Counted from the first letter of the stretch, positions 31,722 to 41,122 are shown. The stretch is DNA of 64,000 bases from Eubacterium sp. (GCA_003486385.1 DNFT01000032.1:56961-120960), one strand, 5' to 3'. The notes: generated from the sequence alone by a model not told the origin. Program-made: numbers and translations.

Positions 31722-33143
31722 ATGAAACAGTTTATGGACAAGGATTTCTTACTTTCCACAGACACAGCTAAAGCTTTATTTCACGATTACGCAGAGAATA
31801 TGCCTATCTTAGACTATCACTGCCACATCAACCCTAAGGAAATTGCAGAGGATCGTAAGTTCGAGAATATTACACAGGTATGGCTCGGCGGCGACCACTA
31901 TAAGTGGAGACAGATGCGTTCTAACGGTGTTGACGAATATTATATAACCGGCGGCGCTTCAGACAGAGAGAAGTTCCAGAAGTGGGCTGAGACACTCACT
32001 AAGGCTATCGGCAACCCACTCTATCACTGGAGCCATCTTGAGCTTCAGAGATACTTCGATTATCACGGCGTATTAAATGGCGATACAGCTGAGGAAGTAT
32101 GGAACATCTGCAACGCCAAGCTTGCTGATGACTCTATGACTGTCCGCAGCATCATCAAGAAGTCCGGTGTTACACTCATCTGCACAACAGATGATCCTGT
32201 TGATTCACTTGAGTACCACAAGCAGATAGCTGAAGATCCTACCTTTGACGTACAGGTACTTCCTGCATGGAGACCTGACAAGGCTATGAATATTGAGAAG
32301 CCTGATTACACCGAGTACCTTGCTAAGCTTTCCGAAGTCAGCGGCGTAGAGGTTAAGAGCTTCGAAGGACTTAAGGAAGCTCTTGTAAAGAGAATGGCAT
32401 TCTTCGATTCAATGGGCTGCCGTGCTTCAGACCATGCTCTTGAGTATGTTATGTACAAGCCTGCTGCAGCAGAAGAGATTGAGGCTATATTTGCAAAGAG
32501 ACTTGGCGGCGCTGCTCTCACAAAGGAAGAAGAGCTTAAGTTCAAGACGGCATTCATGACATTCGTAGGCAAGGAGTACAACAAGCTCGGATGGGCTATG
32601 CAGCTCCACTACGGTGCTAAGAGAGATAACAATGTATTCCGCTACAACCAGCTCGGACCTGATACCGGATATGATTGTATCAACACATACAGCTCTTCCG
32701 CTGAGATGGCTGATTTCCTCAACAGCATGAATGCTACAGATGAGCTTCCAAAGACCATCATCTACTCACTCAACCCGATTGACAACGCTGCTATCGGAAC
32801 AGTACTCGGCTGCTTCCAGGATTCAACCGCTGTAGGCAAGATTCAGCAGGGTTCTGCATGGTGGTTTAACGATCACAAGGTAGGTATGACAGACCAGATG
32901 ACATCACTCGCCAACTTAGGTCTTCTCGGCAACTTCATCGGTATGCTCACAGACTCAAGAAGCTTCTTATCATACACAAGACATGAGTACTTCAGAAGAA
33001 TCATGTGCGAGCTTCTCGGCAAGTGGGTTGAGAACGGTGAGTATCCTGCAGATATGAAGACTCTTGGCGGCATGGTAAGAGATATCTCTTACAACAACGC
33101 TGTAAGATACTTCGGCTTCAAGCTTGATACTGTTGAGAAATAA
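31722..33143 (+). CDS. uxaC: Uronate isomerase (glucuronate/galacturonate isomerase)
   Basis: From the ATG at 31722 (AGGAGG nine bases upstream) the protein is 473 residues, close to E. coli UxaC at 470. It interconverts D-galacturonate and D-tagaturonate, or D-glucuronate and D-fructuronate. Metal-binding and active-site motifs of the amidohydrolase fold are present: DYHCHINPKEIAED near the N-terminus, CTTDDPVDSLEYH, the LHYGAKRDNN segment and TDSRSFLSYTRHEYFRRI near the C-terminus. It follows the LacI gene on the same strand and opens the pathway continued by uxaB and uxaA. Confidence 0.96.
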   Translation: MKQFMDKDFLLSTDTAKALFHDYAENMPILDYHCHINPKEIAEDRKFENITQVWLGGDHYKWRQMRSNGVDEYYITGGASDREKFQKWAETLTKAIGNPLYHWSHLELQRYFDYHGVLNGDTAEEVWNICNAKLADDSMTVRSIIKKSGVTLICTTDDPVDSLEYHKQIAEDPTFDVQVLPAWRPDKAMNIEKPDYTEYLAKLSEVSGVEVKSFEGLKEALVKRMAFFDSMGCRASDHALEYVMYKPAAAEEIEAIFAKRLGGAALTKEEELKFKTAFMTFVGKEYNKLGWAMQLHYGAKRDNNVFRYNQLGPDTGYDCINTYSSSAEMADFLNSMNATDELPKTIIYSLNPIDNAAIGTVLGCFQDSTAVGKIQQGSAWWFNDHKVGMTDQMTSLANLGLLGNFIGMLTDSRSFLSYTRHEYFRRIMCELLGKWVENGEYPADMKTLGGMVRDISYNNAVRYFGFKLDTVEK

Positions 33144-33177
33144 GTAAATAAGCCGTAGATAAATAACTGCATTGAAA

Positions 33178-33225
33178 AACACCATTTTGTGTGAATCGAG
33201 TTAATTCACATCAAAATGGTGTTTT
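33178..33225 (+). terminator. Terminator of the regulator-uxaC transcript
   Basis: AACACCATTTTG plus GTGAAT pairs with ATTCAC plus CAAAATGGTGTT, with a small bulge and a seven-base loop, followed by TTTT. It lies 35 bases after uxaC and 30 bases before the convergent HD-GYP gene. Confidence 0.8.
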
Positions 33226-33255
33226 ATTATCATGTAATATCACATATACCCAGTA

Positions 33256-34452
33256 TTATAATTCATTCTCCGTATCATACGGCTTCACTGATTCGCATAT
33301 CCTCCTAAATTTATCGAACTCACGCAAAAAAACATCTACCACATCCGGTGCAAACTGTCTTCCACGCTGTGCAGCAATCTCTTCCTTCACTTTTTCAAGA
33401 GACCACGCTTCCTTATATGGTCTTCTTGACACCAGCGCATCAAAAACATCCGCCAAAGCAACGCACCTTGCTGCCGGATGAATCTCTTCACCCTTCATAC
33501 CATGGTACCCTGTTCCATCCCATCGTTCATGGTGTTGATATGCAATAATCGCGCCAAGCTGCATTAATTCTCCCGGCGAATTTTCAAGCATCTTCTTTCC
33601 ATAGTCAGTGTGCTTTTTGACAATCTCGAACTCCTCCGGTGTGAGCTTTCCCGGCTTCTCAAGAATTTCCAGCGGAACTATAATTTTCCCGACATCATGC
33701 ATCTTAGATGCCTGCGAAACCTTCCAGCTCTCCTCATCTGACATTCCAAGACCCTTGCATATTATATCCGTATACAGTGCAACCCTTTTTACATGTGTTC
33801 CTGTGTGTTCCGACTGTGATTCAATAATCTCCGACAAAGAAGTGAGAGTATTTTCCTGATCCGCATAGAGCTCCTTATTCTTCAGAATCACTCTGCCCAC
33901 AAGTGCCTGCATTCTGTCAGCTATGAAATATGCTGCCACTATAAATGCAAGCATTTCAATAATCCTTGGCAGGATTCCATATAATATCGTTCCCTTCAAT
34001 GTAACAAGAGGCTCATCAGGAACAACGCCAAGCTTATATGCAGCAATGTGCGAACCTACAAGCATCAGTACTGTCAGGGTCGAAACATAAGTAACATACC
34101 TTTTTCCGCTGTATAGACATGAAATTACCAACGGAAATGACAGCATAAGTATTACATGATATGACAATATTGCATATTGTATTCCTGCCAGTAAAACCAG
34201 CAGAAACAGAATCACATATCTGATCCATCCATTATGTATACCGGCCATATTATAAATAATTGTAGGAATCAGATATATTGCTATTGACGATATAACAGCA
34301 ATAATGAGCATCTTCATGTCAATTATAAATATACCAAGTATGTTCAGCAAGCCAACTATAACCATGAATGTGATATTGATTCTGCACACTGTCGCAACTC
34401 GTCTGTCAGCCATCTCATCATATTCTTTTATTATCGCTTCAGAATAATCCAT
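33256..34452 (-). CDS. Membrane HD-GYP-domain protein, probable cyclic-di-GMP phosphodiesterase
   Basis: Protein of about 398 residues; I chose the ATG at 34452, which has AAGGTG six bases upstream. Six hydrophobic segments fill residues 20-185. A short linker leads to an HD-GYP domain of about 170 residues. It keeps the metal-binding HD (KMHDVGKIIVPLEILEKPGK), YQHHERWDGTGY and ALADVFDALVSRRPYK. The GYP triplet reads GYH, a conservative variation seen in some members. No extracytoplasmic sensor domain is evident. It lies 42 bp after the S1-domain gene and may be co-transcribed. Confidence 0.87.
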   Translation of the reverse strand: MDYSEAIIKEYDEMADRRVATVCRINITFMVIVGLLNILGIFIIDMKMLIIAVISSIAIYLIPTIIYNMAGIHNGWIRYVILFLLVLLAGIQYAILSYHVILMLSFPLVISCLYSGKRYVTYVSTLTVLMLVGSHIAAYKLGVVPDEPLVTLKGTILYGILPRIIEMLAFIVAAYFIADRMQALVGRVILKNKELYADQENTLTSLSEIIESQSEHTGTHVKRVALYTDIICKGLGMSDEESWKVSQASKMHDVGKIIVPLEILEKPGKLTPEEFEIVKKHTDYGKKMLENSPGELMQLGAIIAYQHHERWDGTGYHGMKGEEIHPAARCVALADVFDALVSRRPYKEAWSLEKVKEEIAAQRGRQFAPDVVDVFLREFDKFRRICESVKPYDTENEL

Positions 34453-34494
34453 ACACATCACCTTCGGAAAACGTAAAAAACAGAATCAGTCCCA

Positions 34495-35394
34495 TTAGAA
34501 CCCTAATTTCTTAAACAAATCTGCCATGCTTGTACCGGCAGTTACATTGCTTACATACTCAACCGGCTCCTCATCAACTTCTTTATCGATAGCCTCATTT
34601 ATATCCTTCATCGAAAGACTTACCTTGCCGTTCTCTATCCTGGTAATCTTTACAGTTACTTCCTGTCCCTCCTTAAGCGCGTACTTAGGATGTACAAGCT
34701 TCTTAGGATATGGTATCTGTGAAATATGTACAAGTCCACTTACTCCATCTCCTATATCAACAAATGCGCCATAGTCCTTAAGGCTCTCAACCTTACCGTT
34801 CACAATCGAGCCAACGGACAAACGGTTAACCTGCTCACTTCTCTGCTCATCAAGCTTCTCCTGCAGAATCTCACGGCAGGAAAGAACAAGCTTCCCATTT
34901 TCTTCATCAACAGTTATAACTACCGCATCAACCGTCTGTCCAACATATTCTGCCGGATTTTCCACATAATGAAGTGCAAGCTTAGAAGCCGGAATAAAGG
35001 CTCGAATTCCCTCAAGATAGCAGACAACTCCAGCATTGACTGCCTCTGCTATCTTAACGCTTACTCTCTTTCCTTCCGCCTTCCACTCACGGAACTTCTC
35101 CCATGCTGTCTCATGGCTTGCCTGCTTCTTCGAGAGAACAATATTGCCGGCACCATCATCCGTAGAAACGACTGCTGCCGTCACCTCATCGCCAACCTTA
35201 ACTTCCTCCTCTATTGAGAAATCCGGATTATCCGAGAACTCGTCGACCGCAATAAAACCGGGTGCATAATAATTAAGGTCAATAACCGCTCCATTCTCGT
35301 CAACGGATATTACGGTTCCCTTCACTATATCGCCAACTCTGAACTTCTTAAATGAAGCTTCATATAAATCCTTGTAATCTTCCATGCTTTCCAT
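34495..35394 (-). CDS. S1-domain RNA-binding protein (short ribosomal S1 homologue)
   Basis: Protein of 299 residues with three S1/OB-fold repeats: about 18-90 (VGDIVKGTVISVDENGAVID), 105-180 (VSVKIAEAVNAGVVCYLEG) and 195-265 (VGSIVNGKVESLKDYGAFVD, ISQIPYP). It is shorter than proteobacterial S1, as usual in Firmicutes, and is thought to aid translation or RNA handling. The last repeat is the most canonical. ATG 35394 or 35385 could be the start. Confidence 0.85.
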   Translation of the reverse strand: MESMEDYKDLYEASFKKFRVGDIVKGTVISVDENGAVIDLNYYAPGFIAVDEFSDNPDFSIEEEVKVGDEVTAAVVSTDDGAGNIVLSKKQASHETAWEKFREWKAEGKRVSVKIAEAVNAGVVCYLEGIRAFIPASKLALHYVENPAEYVGQTVDAVVITVDEENGKLVLSCREILQEKLDEQRSEQVNRLSVGSIVNGKVESLKDYGAFVDIGDGVSGLVHISQIPYPKKLVHPKYALKEGQEVTVKITRIENGKVSLSMKDINEAIDKEVDEEPVEYVSNVTAGTSMADLFKKLGF

Positions 35395-35428
35395 AATCGG
35401 TTTACCTGCTTTCTCTTTTCAATATTTG

Positions 35429-35457
35429 ATATAATATTTTTATGATGTTTTGGTCAA
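35429..35457 (-). promoter_or_regulatory. Promoter of the S1-domain gene
   Basis: Minus-strand TTGACC (35457-35452), 17-base spacer and TTATAT (35434-35429), about 35 bases before the start codon. Confidence 0.5.
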
Positions 35458-35558
35458 AACCTGCTCTATAAACTTAACCATGTATAACGTATTATATTCA
35501 TGCATATCACGGCTTTTGGAGCAGCTCAGATGTCCTTAGAACATCTTGCCTTAAACAT

Positions 35559-36965
35559 TTATTCTCTTCCATCCCAGCAATATGTACACAGCTGTTCATG
35601 AGGAAGTCCCGTTGCATCCAGCATATCATCAAGCCTATTAAACCTTAGGGATGTAAAATTGAGCTCTTTTCTAATCTCCTCAACCATTCTCTCATACTTT
35701 TCCGATTCAGGATCAGCATATTCCTTAAGCACCTCGTCTGTCACGTTTCCATTTTCGAGCCGCTCAATAACTCTCCTCGTTATCAAATCCATCTCCGATG
35801 AGGAACGAGAAAAATTAAGGTACTTACATCCATACAGAAGCGGTGGACACGCAGGTCTTATATGAACCTCCTTAGCCCCACTCTGGTACAGGAACTCTGT
35901 TGTCTCCCTGAGCTGCGTGCCACGCACAATAGAATCATCTATTAAAAGAAGGCTCTTATCCTTAATAAGGTCATCCACAGCCAGAAGCTTCATCTTGGCA
36001 ATGAGATTTCTCTTACTCTGGATAGTCGGCATAAATGATCTCGGCCACGTCGGTGTGTACTTGATAAAAGGTCTTGAAAAAGGAATACCCGATGCATTGG
36101 CATAGCCGACTGCATGAGCCGTACCGGAATCAGGAACACCAGCTACAATATCCGGCTTCACGTTGTCACGCATCGCCATCTTAGCACCGCAGTTATAACG
36201 CATCTGCTCGACGCTTATTCCCTCGTATGAGCTTGCCGGATAACCATAATAAACCCACAAGAATGTACATATCTTCATGTCCTTGTTAGGATGTGCAAGA
36301 GTTATACAGTTCTTCTCTGTCATAACAACAATCTCACCAGGACCTAACTCCTTGTAGTCATTATACCCCAGATTCTTATATGCAAAGCTTTCAAACGAAG
36401 CACAGAATCCATCCTCCTTGCGTCCTATCACAACGGGAGTTCTGCCGAATCTGTCACGCGCCGCGTAAATTCCGGCCTGATTCATAAGAAGAATAGACAT
36501 GGAACCAGCTATTGACTCCTGTGCATACCTGATACCATCAATAAGGTTCTCCTTCTGATTTATAAGTGCAGCAACCAGCTCAGTCGCATTAATCTCGCCA
36601 CCGCTCATCTCAAAGAAGTGTGTATGCCCTTCATTAAAAAGCTTCTGCACAAGCTCATCATTGTTGTTAATCTTTCCCACAGTAGTTATGGCATAGGTTC
36701 CATGATGTGAGCGTATGATAAGCGGCTGCGGCTCATAATCGGAAATACAGCCAATGCCATAAATACCCTTCATATCATTGACATCCTTGTCGAACTTAGT
36801 CCTGAAAGGTGCATTCTCAATATTATGGATAGCCCTGTTGAAGCCATCCTTGCCATATACTGCCATGCCTCCTCGCCTTGTTCCAAGATGTGAATGATAA
36901 TCAATTCCAAAAAACAAATCAAATACACAATCATGCTGTGATGTTACGCCGAAAAATCCGCCCAT
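35559..36965 (-). CDS. PurF-like amidophosphoribosyltransferase paralogue lacking the N-terminal nucleophile
   Basis: Protein of 468 residues with the PurF plan: class II glutaminase (about 1-235) then phosphoribosyltransferase. The start at 36965 has AAGGAG nine bases upstream. The N-terminus reads MGGFFGV where PurF has the catalytic Cys in CGxxG, and the first Cys is at residue 13. The usual HRGQ segment is RRGG. Glutamine hydrolysis therefore seems lost. The PRPP loop LLLIDDSIVRGTQLRE and DSGTAHAVGYANASGIPF are kept. Cysteines in PPLLYGC and CTYC match the [4Fe-4S] ligands of Bacillus-type PurF. It could be ammonia-dependent, regulatory, or a different transferase. Confidence 0.82.
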   Translation of the reverse strand: MGGFFGVTSQHDCVFDLFFGIDYHSHLGTRRGGMAVYGKDGFNRAIHNIENAPFRTKFDKDVNDMKGIYGIGCISDYEPQPLIIRSHHGTYAITTVGKINNNDELVQKLFNEGHTHFFEMSGGEINATELVAALINQKENLIDGIRYAQESIAGSMSILLMNQAGIYAARDRFGRTPVVIGRKEDGFCASFESFAYKNLGYNDYKELGPGEIVVMTEKNCITLAHPNKDMKICTFLWVYYGYPASSYEGISVEQMRYNCGAKMAMRDNVKPDIVAGVPDSGTAHAVGYANASGIPFSRPFIKYTPTWPRSFMPTIQSKRNLIAKMKLLAVDDLIKDKSLLLIDDSIVRGTQLRETTEFLYQSGAKEVHIRPACPPLLYGCKYLNFSRSSSEMDLITRRVIERLENGNVTDEVLKEYADPESEKYERMVEEIRKELNFTSLRFNRLDDMLDATGLPHEQLCTYCWDGRE

Positions 36966-37106
36966 TATATTCGTCTCCTTAAATGTAGATTCTTAGATAT
37001 CTAAACGAAAATATCGCATACAGCTAAACTAATTGCTTCGTTGCCTAACAGCCATATATTCGCATATAATATTATTATCATGTTTTATAAAATCTGTGTT
37101 AATAGC

Positions 37107-38036
37107 CTACTTTCCATATACATTAAGCAGAAATCCCGGCTTTTTTCCAAGCTCGTCCGGATATACAAGATATTTAAAGCCAGCCAACTTTTCATATTCC
37201 GCCACATCAGTTCTTGTAAGCTGTGGCTTAAGCTTCTCCGCCTCCTCGTCATCATGTATGTAATCTACACAGCCAAATACTCTCCCTACCTTAATTGCTG
37301 CATATGTATTCTCCTCTCCCCCGAGAATATATGTATATCCGCTGCTACCTGCAACCGTAAACTTTTCTTCTGCGCAGAGTTCCTCGCTCTTGCCAAGCTC
37401 TGATACCTTGCTATTAAACAATTCCTTATCAAAATCTGCAAAGTTCTTGACCGGATAGAAGGTTCTGATATTAAGCTCAAGTCTTGAATGGAATTTCTTT
37501 ACTTTATATTCAGCAAAATTTCTCATAATCTCCCTTGCAATCTGCTCCGGTGAAGCATATGTACTCTCAATTATAAGGTCATAATTATTTCTATCATAGT
37601 AATCAATATTATATAATTCCTTAAATCGTTCCCTCTCAAGGTCTGCTCTCTGCTTAAGTCCATCCATGGTTGCATTGATGTCCGTATACTCCTCAGCTTC
37701 TCTCGCACCACCGGCAAAGGTTCTGCGTGCAGCCTCATAGCTGTCTGTGAGAAGGAATACCTTGAAACTATATGGTGCAAAGTGCCATGCAAGTCGTGAA
37801 TCAAAGAGTATATTGTCCTCTTCTCTTCCTATCTTAGCTGTACGATTGTCAATCAAATCATCAATTGTGCGGTCTGCCTTGGCAAGTTCATTAAGCTCAA
37901 GCACAGAGATACCTTTTTCCCTTGCAATATCTCTGAAAAGACCTCCGCCTGTTATAATCTTGAAGCCATATTTCTCAAGCTCCTTACACACGCTGCTCTT
38001 TCCTCCGCCAAGGTTTCCTGTAATTGTGATGTTCAT
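37107..38036 (-). CDS. Cytidylate-kinase-like P-loop protein with C-terminal extension
   Basis: Protein of 309 residues. The first about 185 form a nucleoside-monophosphate-kinase-like domain with P-loop ITGNLGGGKSSVCKEL, an acceptor-binding DSRLAWHFAP segment and lid-like RADLERERFKELYNID. This resembles the cytidylate-kinase-like family more than Cmk itself. Residues about 190-309 are a separate domain with no match I recognise (SSGYTYILGGEENTYAAIKV). GAGG precedes the ATG. It lies 141 bp before the PurF-like gene on the same strand. The true phosphoryl acceptor is unknown. Confidence 0.7.
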   Translation of the reverse strand: MNITITGNLGGGKSSVCKELEKYGFKIITGGGLFRDIAREKGISVLELNELAKADRTIDDLIDNRTAKIGREEDNILFDSRLAWHFAPYSFKVFLLTDSYEAARRTFAGGAREAEEYTDINATMDGLKQRADLERERFKELYNIDYYDRNNYDLIIESTYASPEQIAREIMRNFAEYKVKKFHSRLELNIRTFYPVKNFADFDKELFNSKVSELGKSEELCAEEKFTVAGSSGYTYILGGEENTYAAIKVGRVFGCVDYIHDDEEAEKLKPQLTRTDVAEYEKLAGFKYLVYPDELGKKPGFLLNVYGK

Positions 38037-38141
38037 TACGTTTTCCTCATTTCTTCATGTTTTTTCTAATTGTTATTTTACAACCAAATCATTCAATATG
38101 CAATTACATACAGATGTAAATCACATACTATGCTACAGTCC

Positions 38142-38849
38142 TTATTTTAACGTCCAATCATCCATATCGAAATTGATAATATCCCATACAAGACTGTCAT
38201 AATTGGTTCCCGGTATAATCCTGTGTTTCCTGTCTCCCACATATTTTAAATTATCCATCGGAACTTCTTTATCCGATATTCTAATGAACCCCTTAATCAC
38301 TCCATCCGGATATACATATATATCCTTGATAAGTGCATCATCCGCCTGAACAGAATGTCCACATCTTATATGAGCTGTCTCCTGCTCATATGCTATCTGC
38401 GTCAACCAGTTACCTGTATGCTCATAATATCTCACGATTCTGCCTTTTGAATCATAATCATGCTCAACTAAAATATTGTAGCCTGACAAATCGCTGAACA
38501 CGCCATGCTGGCAGATTCCATTTGAATTATAGTAAAAATAAGTAGCATAACGTTCGTCATTGTCATTACCGTCAATGCACATCTCAATTGCAGTAACATC
38601 TGAAATATCAAAAAGAAACCTTACAGTTTCCAATGGATTGGGACGATTTAAGGCTCTGGCATATCTCCGGCCTTTATCATCCTCTTCATATTTCACAGGT
38701 ATTCCCAACACAAAGCTCTGCTTTAATCCATTGACCACCATATCACCAGTAAAGAAACTGATTCTCCCATTGATAAAGAGATATCCTTCTTCACTAATCT
38801 GTGCATTAACGATTGAATCCGCAATCCCGCTATCACCAACTACCGACAT
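38142..38849 (-). CDS. Uncharacterised beta-rich protein
   Basis: Protein of 235 residues with a good ribosome site (GGAGGGG) before the ATG at 38849. No signal peptide or membrane helix. It is acidic and rich in Tyr, Asp and Gly. One segment, EHDYDSKGRIVRYYEHTGN, resembles a YD/RHS-type repeat unit, and the C-terminus (WDIINFDMDDWTLK) is acidic-aromatic. No family is recognised. It stands alone between the cytidylate-kinase-like gene and the tsf terminator. An immunity or structural role is conceivable but unsupported. Confidence 0.6.
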   Translation of the reverse strand: MSVVGDSGIADSIVNAQISEEGYLFINGRISFFTGDMVVNGLKQSFVLGIPVKYEEDDKGRRYARALNRPNPLETVRFLFDISDVTAIEMCIDGNDNDERYATYFYYNSNGICQHGVFSDLSGYNILVEHDYDSKGRIVRYYEHTGNWLTQIAYEQETAHIRCGHSVQADDALIKDIYVYPDGVIKGFIRISDKEVPMDNLKYVGDRKHRIIPGTNYDSLVWDIINFDMDDWTLK

Positions 38850-39000
38850 ACAATCCCCTCCTTCAAGTCTATGAAATCAATTATAACCCAGACAGAACGA
38901 ATACACAAGTTTTATGTCACACTATCCGGTAAACTGCTTAAATAAAATATCCGGAATTTGATTATTGCACAGTATCCAGTCCCTTGAAAAGCTTAACACA

Positions 39001-39047
39001 AAAAGAGTCCACCAACCCGTTATTTCACCGGGTTAGCGGACTCTTCT
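39001..39047 (-). terminator. Terminator of rpsB-tsf
   Basis: AAGAGTCC and AACCCG arms pair with CGGGTT and GGACTCTT, with a small internal loop. On the minus strand the stem is followed by TTTTTG. It starts about 20 bases past the tsf stop codon. Confidence 0.85.
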
Positions 39048-39067
39048 AAATCTGCCTGAACAGAAAT

Positions 39068-40003
39068 TTACATATTCATCTGCTTAGCAACCTCTTCTGC
39101 GAAGTTCTCCTGCTTCTTCTCCATTCCCTCGCCTCTCTCGAAACGAACGAACTTCTTAACGGAAAGCTTAGCATTGTTAGCCTTGCCAACCTGTGCAAGG
39201 TAAGCAGCTACGGACTGCTTGCCATCCTCAGCCTTAACATATACCTGATCGTTTAAGCAGATTTCCTTGAGCTCCTTGTTGAGCTTACCCTGAATCATGC
39301 CCTCGATAACCTTCTCAGGCTTGCCTGCAACCTTAGGATCGTTAGCAATCTGAGCCTTGATAATCTCTATCTCATGCTCCTTGAACTCCTCAGGAACCTC
39401 TGAATCGCATACATACTGTGGGTGAAGAGCTGCAATCTGCATTGCTACGTTCTTGAGTGCTTCCTTGATGTCATCGTTGACAACATCTGTAGCAGCCTCT
39501 ACAAGTACACCAATCTTACCATCGCCATGGATATAAGAAACAACAAGATCTGCACCTGCAATCTTCTCAAATCTTCTGATGCTTAACTTCTCACCGATAC
39601 GGGCAACCTTGCTTGAAAGAGCCTGCTCAACTGTGAGTGATGGGTCTGCTGTCCATGTCTCCTGCATGAATGCGTCCATATCAGCAGCGTTAGAATTCAT
39701 AGCCTGAGCGGCTACAGCGTCAACGAACTCGTTGAACTCAGCGTTCTTGGCAACGAAATCTGTCTCAGAGTTAACCTCAACTACTACTGCATTGTGGTCA
39801 TCGGAAAGTAATGTCTTAACGACACCCTCTGCTGCAATTCTTCCAGCCTTCTTAGTAGCTGCTGCGAGACCCTTTTCTCTTAAGAACTCTACTGCCTTAT
39901 CCATATCGCCTTCTGTAGCTGCAAGAGCCTTCTTGCAATCCATCATTCCGGCACCTGTCATCTCTCTTAACTCTTTTACCATTCCTGCGGTAATGTCTGC
40001 CAT
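39068..40003 (-). CDS. tsf: Elongation factor Ts
   Basis: Nucleotide-exchange factor for EF-Tu, 311 residues from the ATG at 40003 (GGAGG eight bases upstream). The N-terminal UBA-like domain (MADITAGMVKELREMTGAGM, then MDCKKALAATEGDMDKAVEF) and the core motif VVEVNSETDFVAKNAEF are canonical. Two repeats of the dimerisation/core region follow. It is the second gene of rpsB-tsf, with a hairpin-rich 162-bp gap between the two genes. Confidence 0.97.
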   Translation of the reverse strand: MADITAGMVKELREMTGAGMMDCKKALAATEGDMDKAVEFLREKGLAAATKKAGRIAAEGVVKTLLSDDHNAVVVEVNSETDFVAKNAEFNEFVDAVAAQAMNSNAADMDAFMQETWTADPSLTVEQALSSKVARIGEKLSIRRFEKIAGADLVVSYIHGDGKIGVLVEAATDVVNDDIKEALKNVAMQIAALHPQYVCDSEVPEEFKEHEIEIIKAQIANDPKVAGKPEKVIEGMIQGKLNKELKEICLNDQVYVKAEDGKQSVAAYLAQVGKANNAKLSVKKFVRFERGEGMEKKQENFAEEVAKQMNM

Positions 40004-40082
40004 TTTAGTATCCTCCAATTATTTAAATTACAAATTAATATAGGAAACAGCGGATATTCGCAATCCACTCCATTACTTGCTC

Positions 40083-40149
40083 ATACAGTATCCTGCTGCT
40101 TTTGCAGAGCTTACTGTATTAAAGGTTAAAGGGGCAAAGACTGCCCCTT
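40083..40149 (-). other. Tandem hairpins between rpsB and tsf
   Basis: Nearest rpsB, AAGGGGCA pairs with TGCCCCTT (40129-40149) and is followed on the minus strand by TTTAACCTTT. Next, ATACAGTA pairs with TACTGTAT (40083-40119) around an inner CTGC/GCAG stem. The first could be a partial attenuator that lowers tsf relative to rpsB. Confidence 0.5.
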
Positions 40150-40165
40150 ATATTGTTCGGAAATA

Positions 40166-40903
40166 TTATTCCTCTGTTGCTGCCTCTTCTACAGCCTCAG
40201 AGTACTCAACATCTGTTGCCTCACCCTGATTAGCCTCGATAACAGCGTCTGCCATCTTAGCAACGATAAGCTTAACAGCTCTGATAGCGTCATCGTTACC
40301 CGGGATAACGTAATCTAACTCTTCAGGATCACAGTTAGTATCAACGATACCGAAAAGAGGAATTCCAAGGATATGAGCCTCCTGAATACAAATTCTCTCC
40401 TTCTTAGGATCAACTACGAAGATAGCATCAGGAAGCTTCTTCATGTTCTTGATACCGCCAAGGTTCTTCTGAAGCTTGTCCATCTCCTTCTTTAACTGAG
40501 CTACTTCCTTCTTAGGAAGAACATCGAATGTTCCGTCCTGCTCCATTGTCTCAATCTCAACAAGACGTGCAATTCTGCTCTGGATTGTCTTGAAGTTAGT
40601 AAGCATACCGCCTAACCATCTCTCGTTGATGTAGTACATTCCACAACGCTCAGCTTCTGTCTTAACAGCCTCCTGAGCCTGCTTCTTAGTACCAACGAAT
40701 AAAACTGTACCGCCGTCAGCAACGATATCAGCTAATGCATGATAGCACTCATCTACCTTAGTAACGGACTTCTGTAAGTCGATGATGTAGATTCCGTTTC
40801 TCTCTGTGTAGATGTACTCTGCCATCTTAGGGTTCCATCTTCTTGTCTGGTGTCCGAAATGTACACCTGCCTCAAGTAACTGCTTCATAGAAATTACGCT
40901 CAT
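40166..40903 (-). CDS. rpsB: 30S ribosomal protein S2
   Basis: Protein of 245 residues, normal for S2. Conserved motifs include MKQLLEAGVHFGHQTRRWNP, IIDLQKSVTKVDECY, FVGTKKQAQEAV, YINERWLGGMLTNFKTI and GIVDTNCDPEELDYVIPGND. AGGAGG precedes the ATG. The 219-bp gap upstream to the fla operon (40904-41122) holds no gene. It contains an 11-bp AT-rich inverted repeat at 41082-41123 and probably the rpsB promoter and leader. Confidence 0.98.
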   Translation of the reverse strand: MSVISMKQLLEAGVHFGHQTRRWNPKMAEYIYTERNGIYIIDLQKSVTKVDECYHALADIVADGGTVLFVGTKKQAQEAVKTEAERCGMYYINERWLGGMLTNFKTIQSRIARLVEIETMEQDGTFDVLPKKEVAQLKKEMDKLQKNLGGIKNMKKLPDAIFVVDPKKERICIQEAHILGIPLFGIVDTNCDPEELDYVIPGNDDAIRAVKLIVAKMADAVIEANQGEATDVEYSEAVEEAATEE

Positions 40904-41122
40904 TTTAGTACCTCCTGTGGTTTTTAATATTCTTCCATGTGCTTCAGCTTTCCGTCACCCCGAGCAAGGGACCATAGGAAATCCACACATGTGTTTTTTC
41001 ACACGAAACTAAGGATAACATAACCAACCATAATTTGCAAGCATTTTTTATTATCGTGGCAGATTATTTTTCTTCACGAATATAATTATGATCCGGGTAT
41101 CAAAACATGCTAATCATAATTA

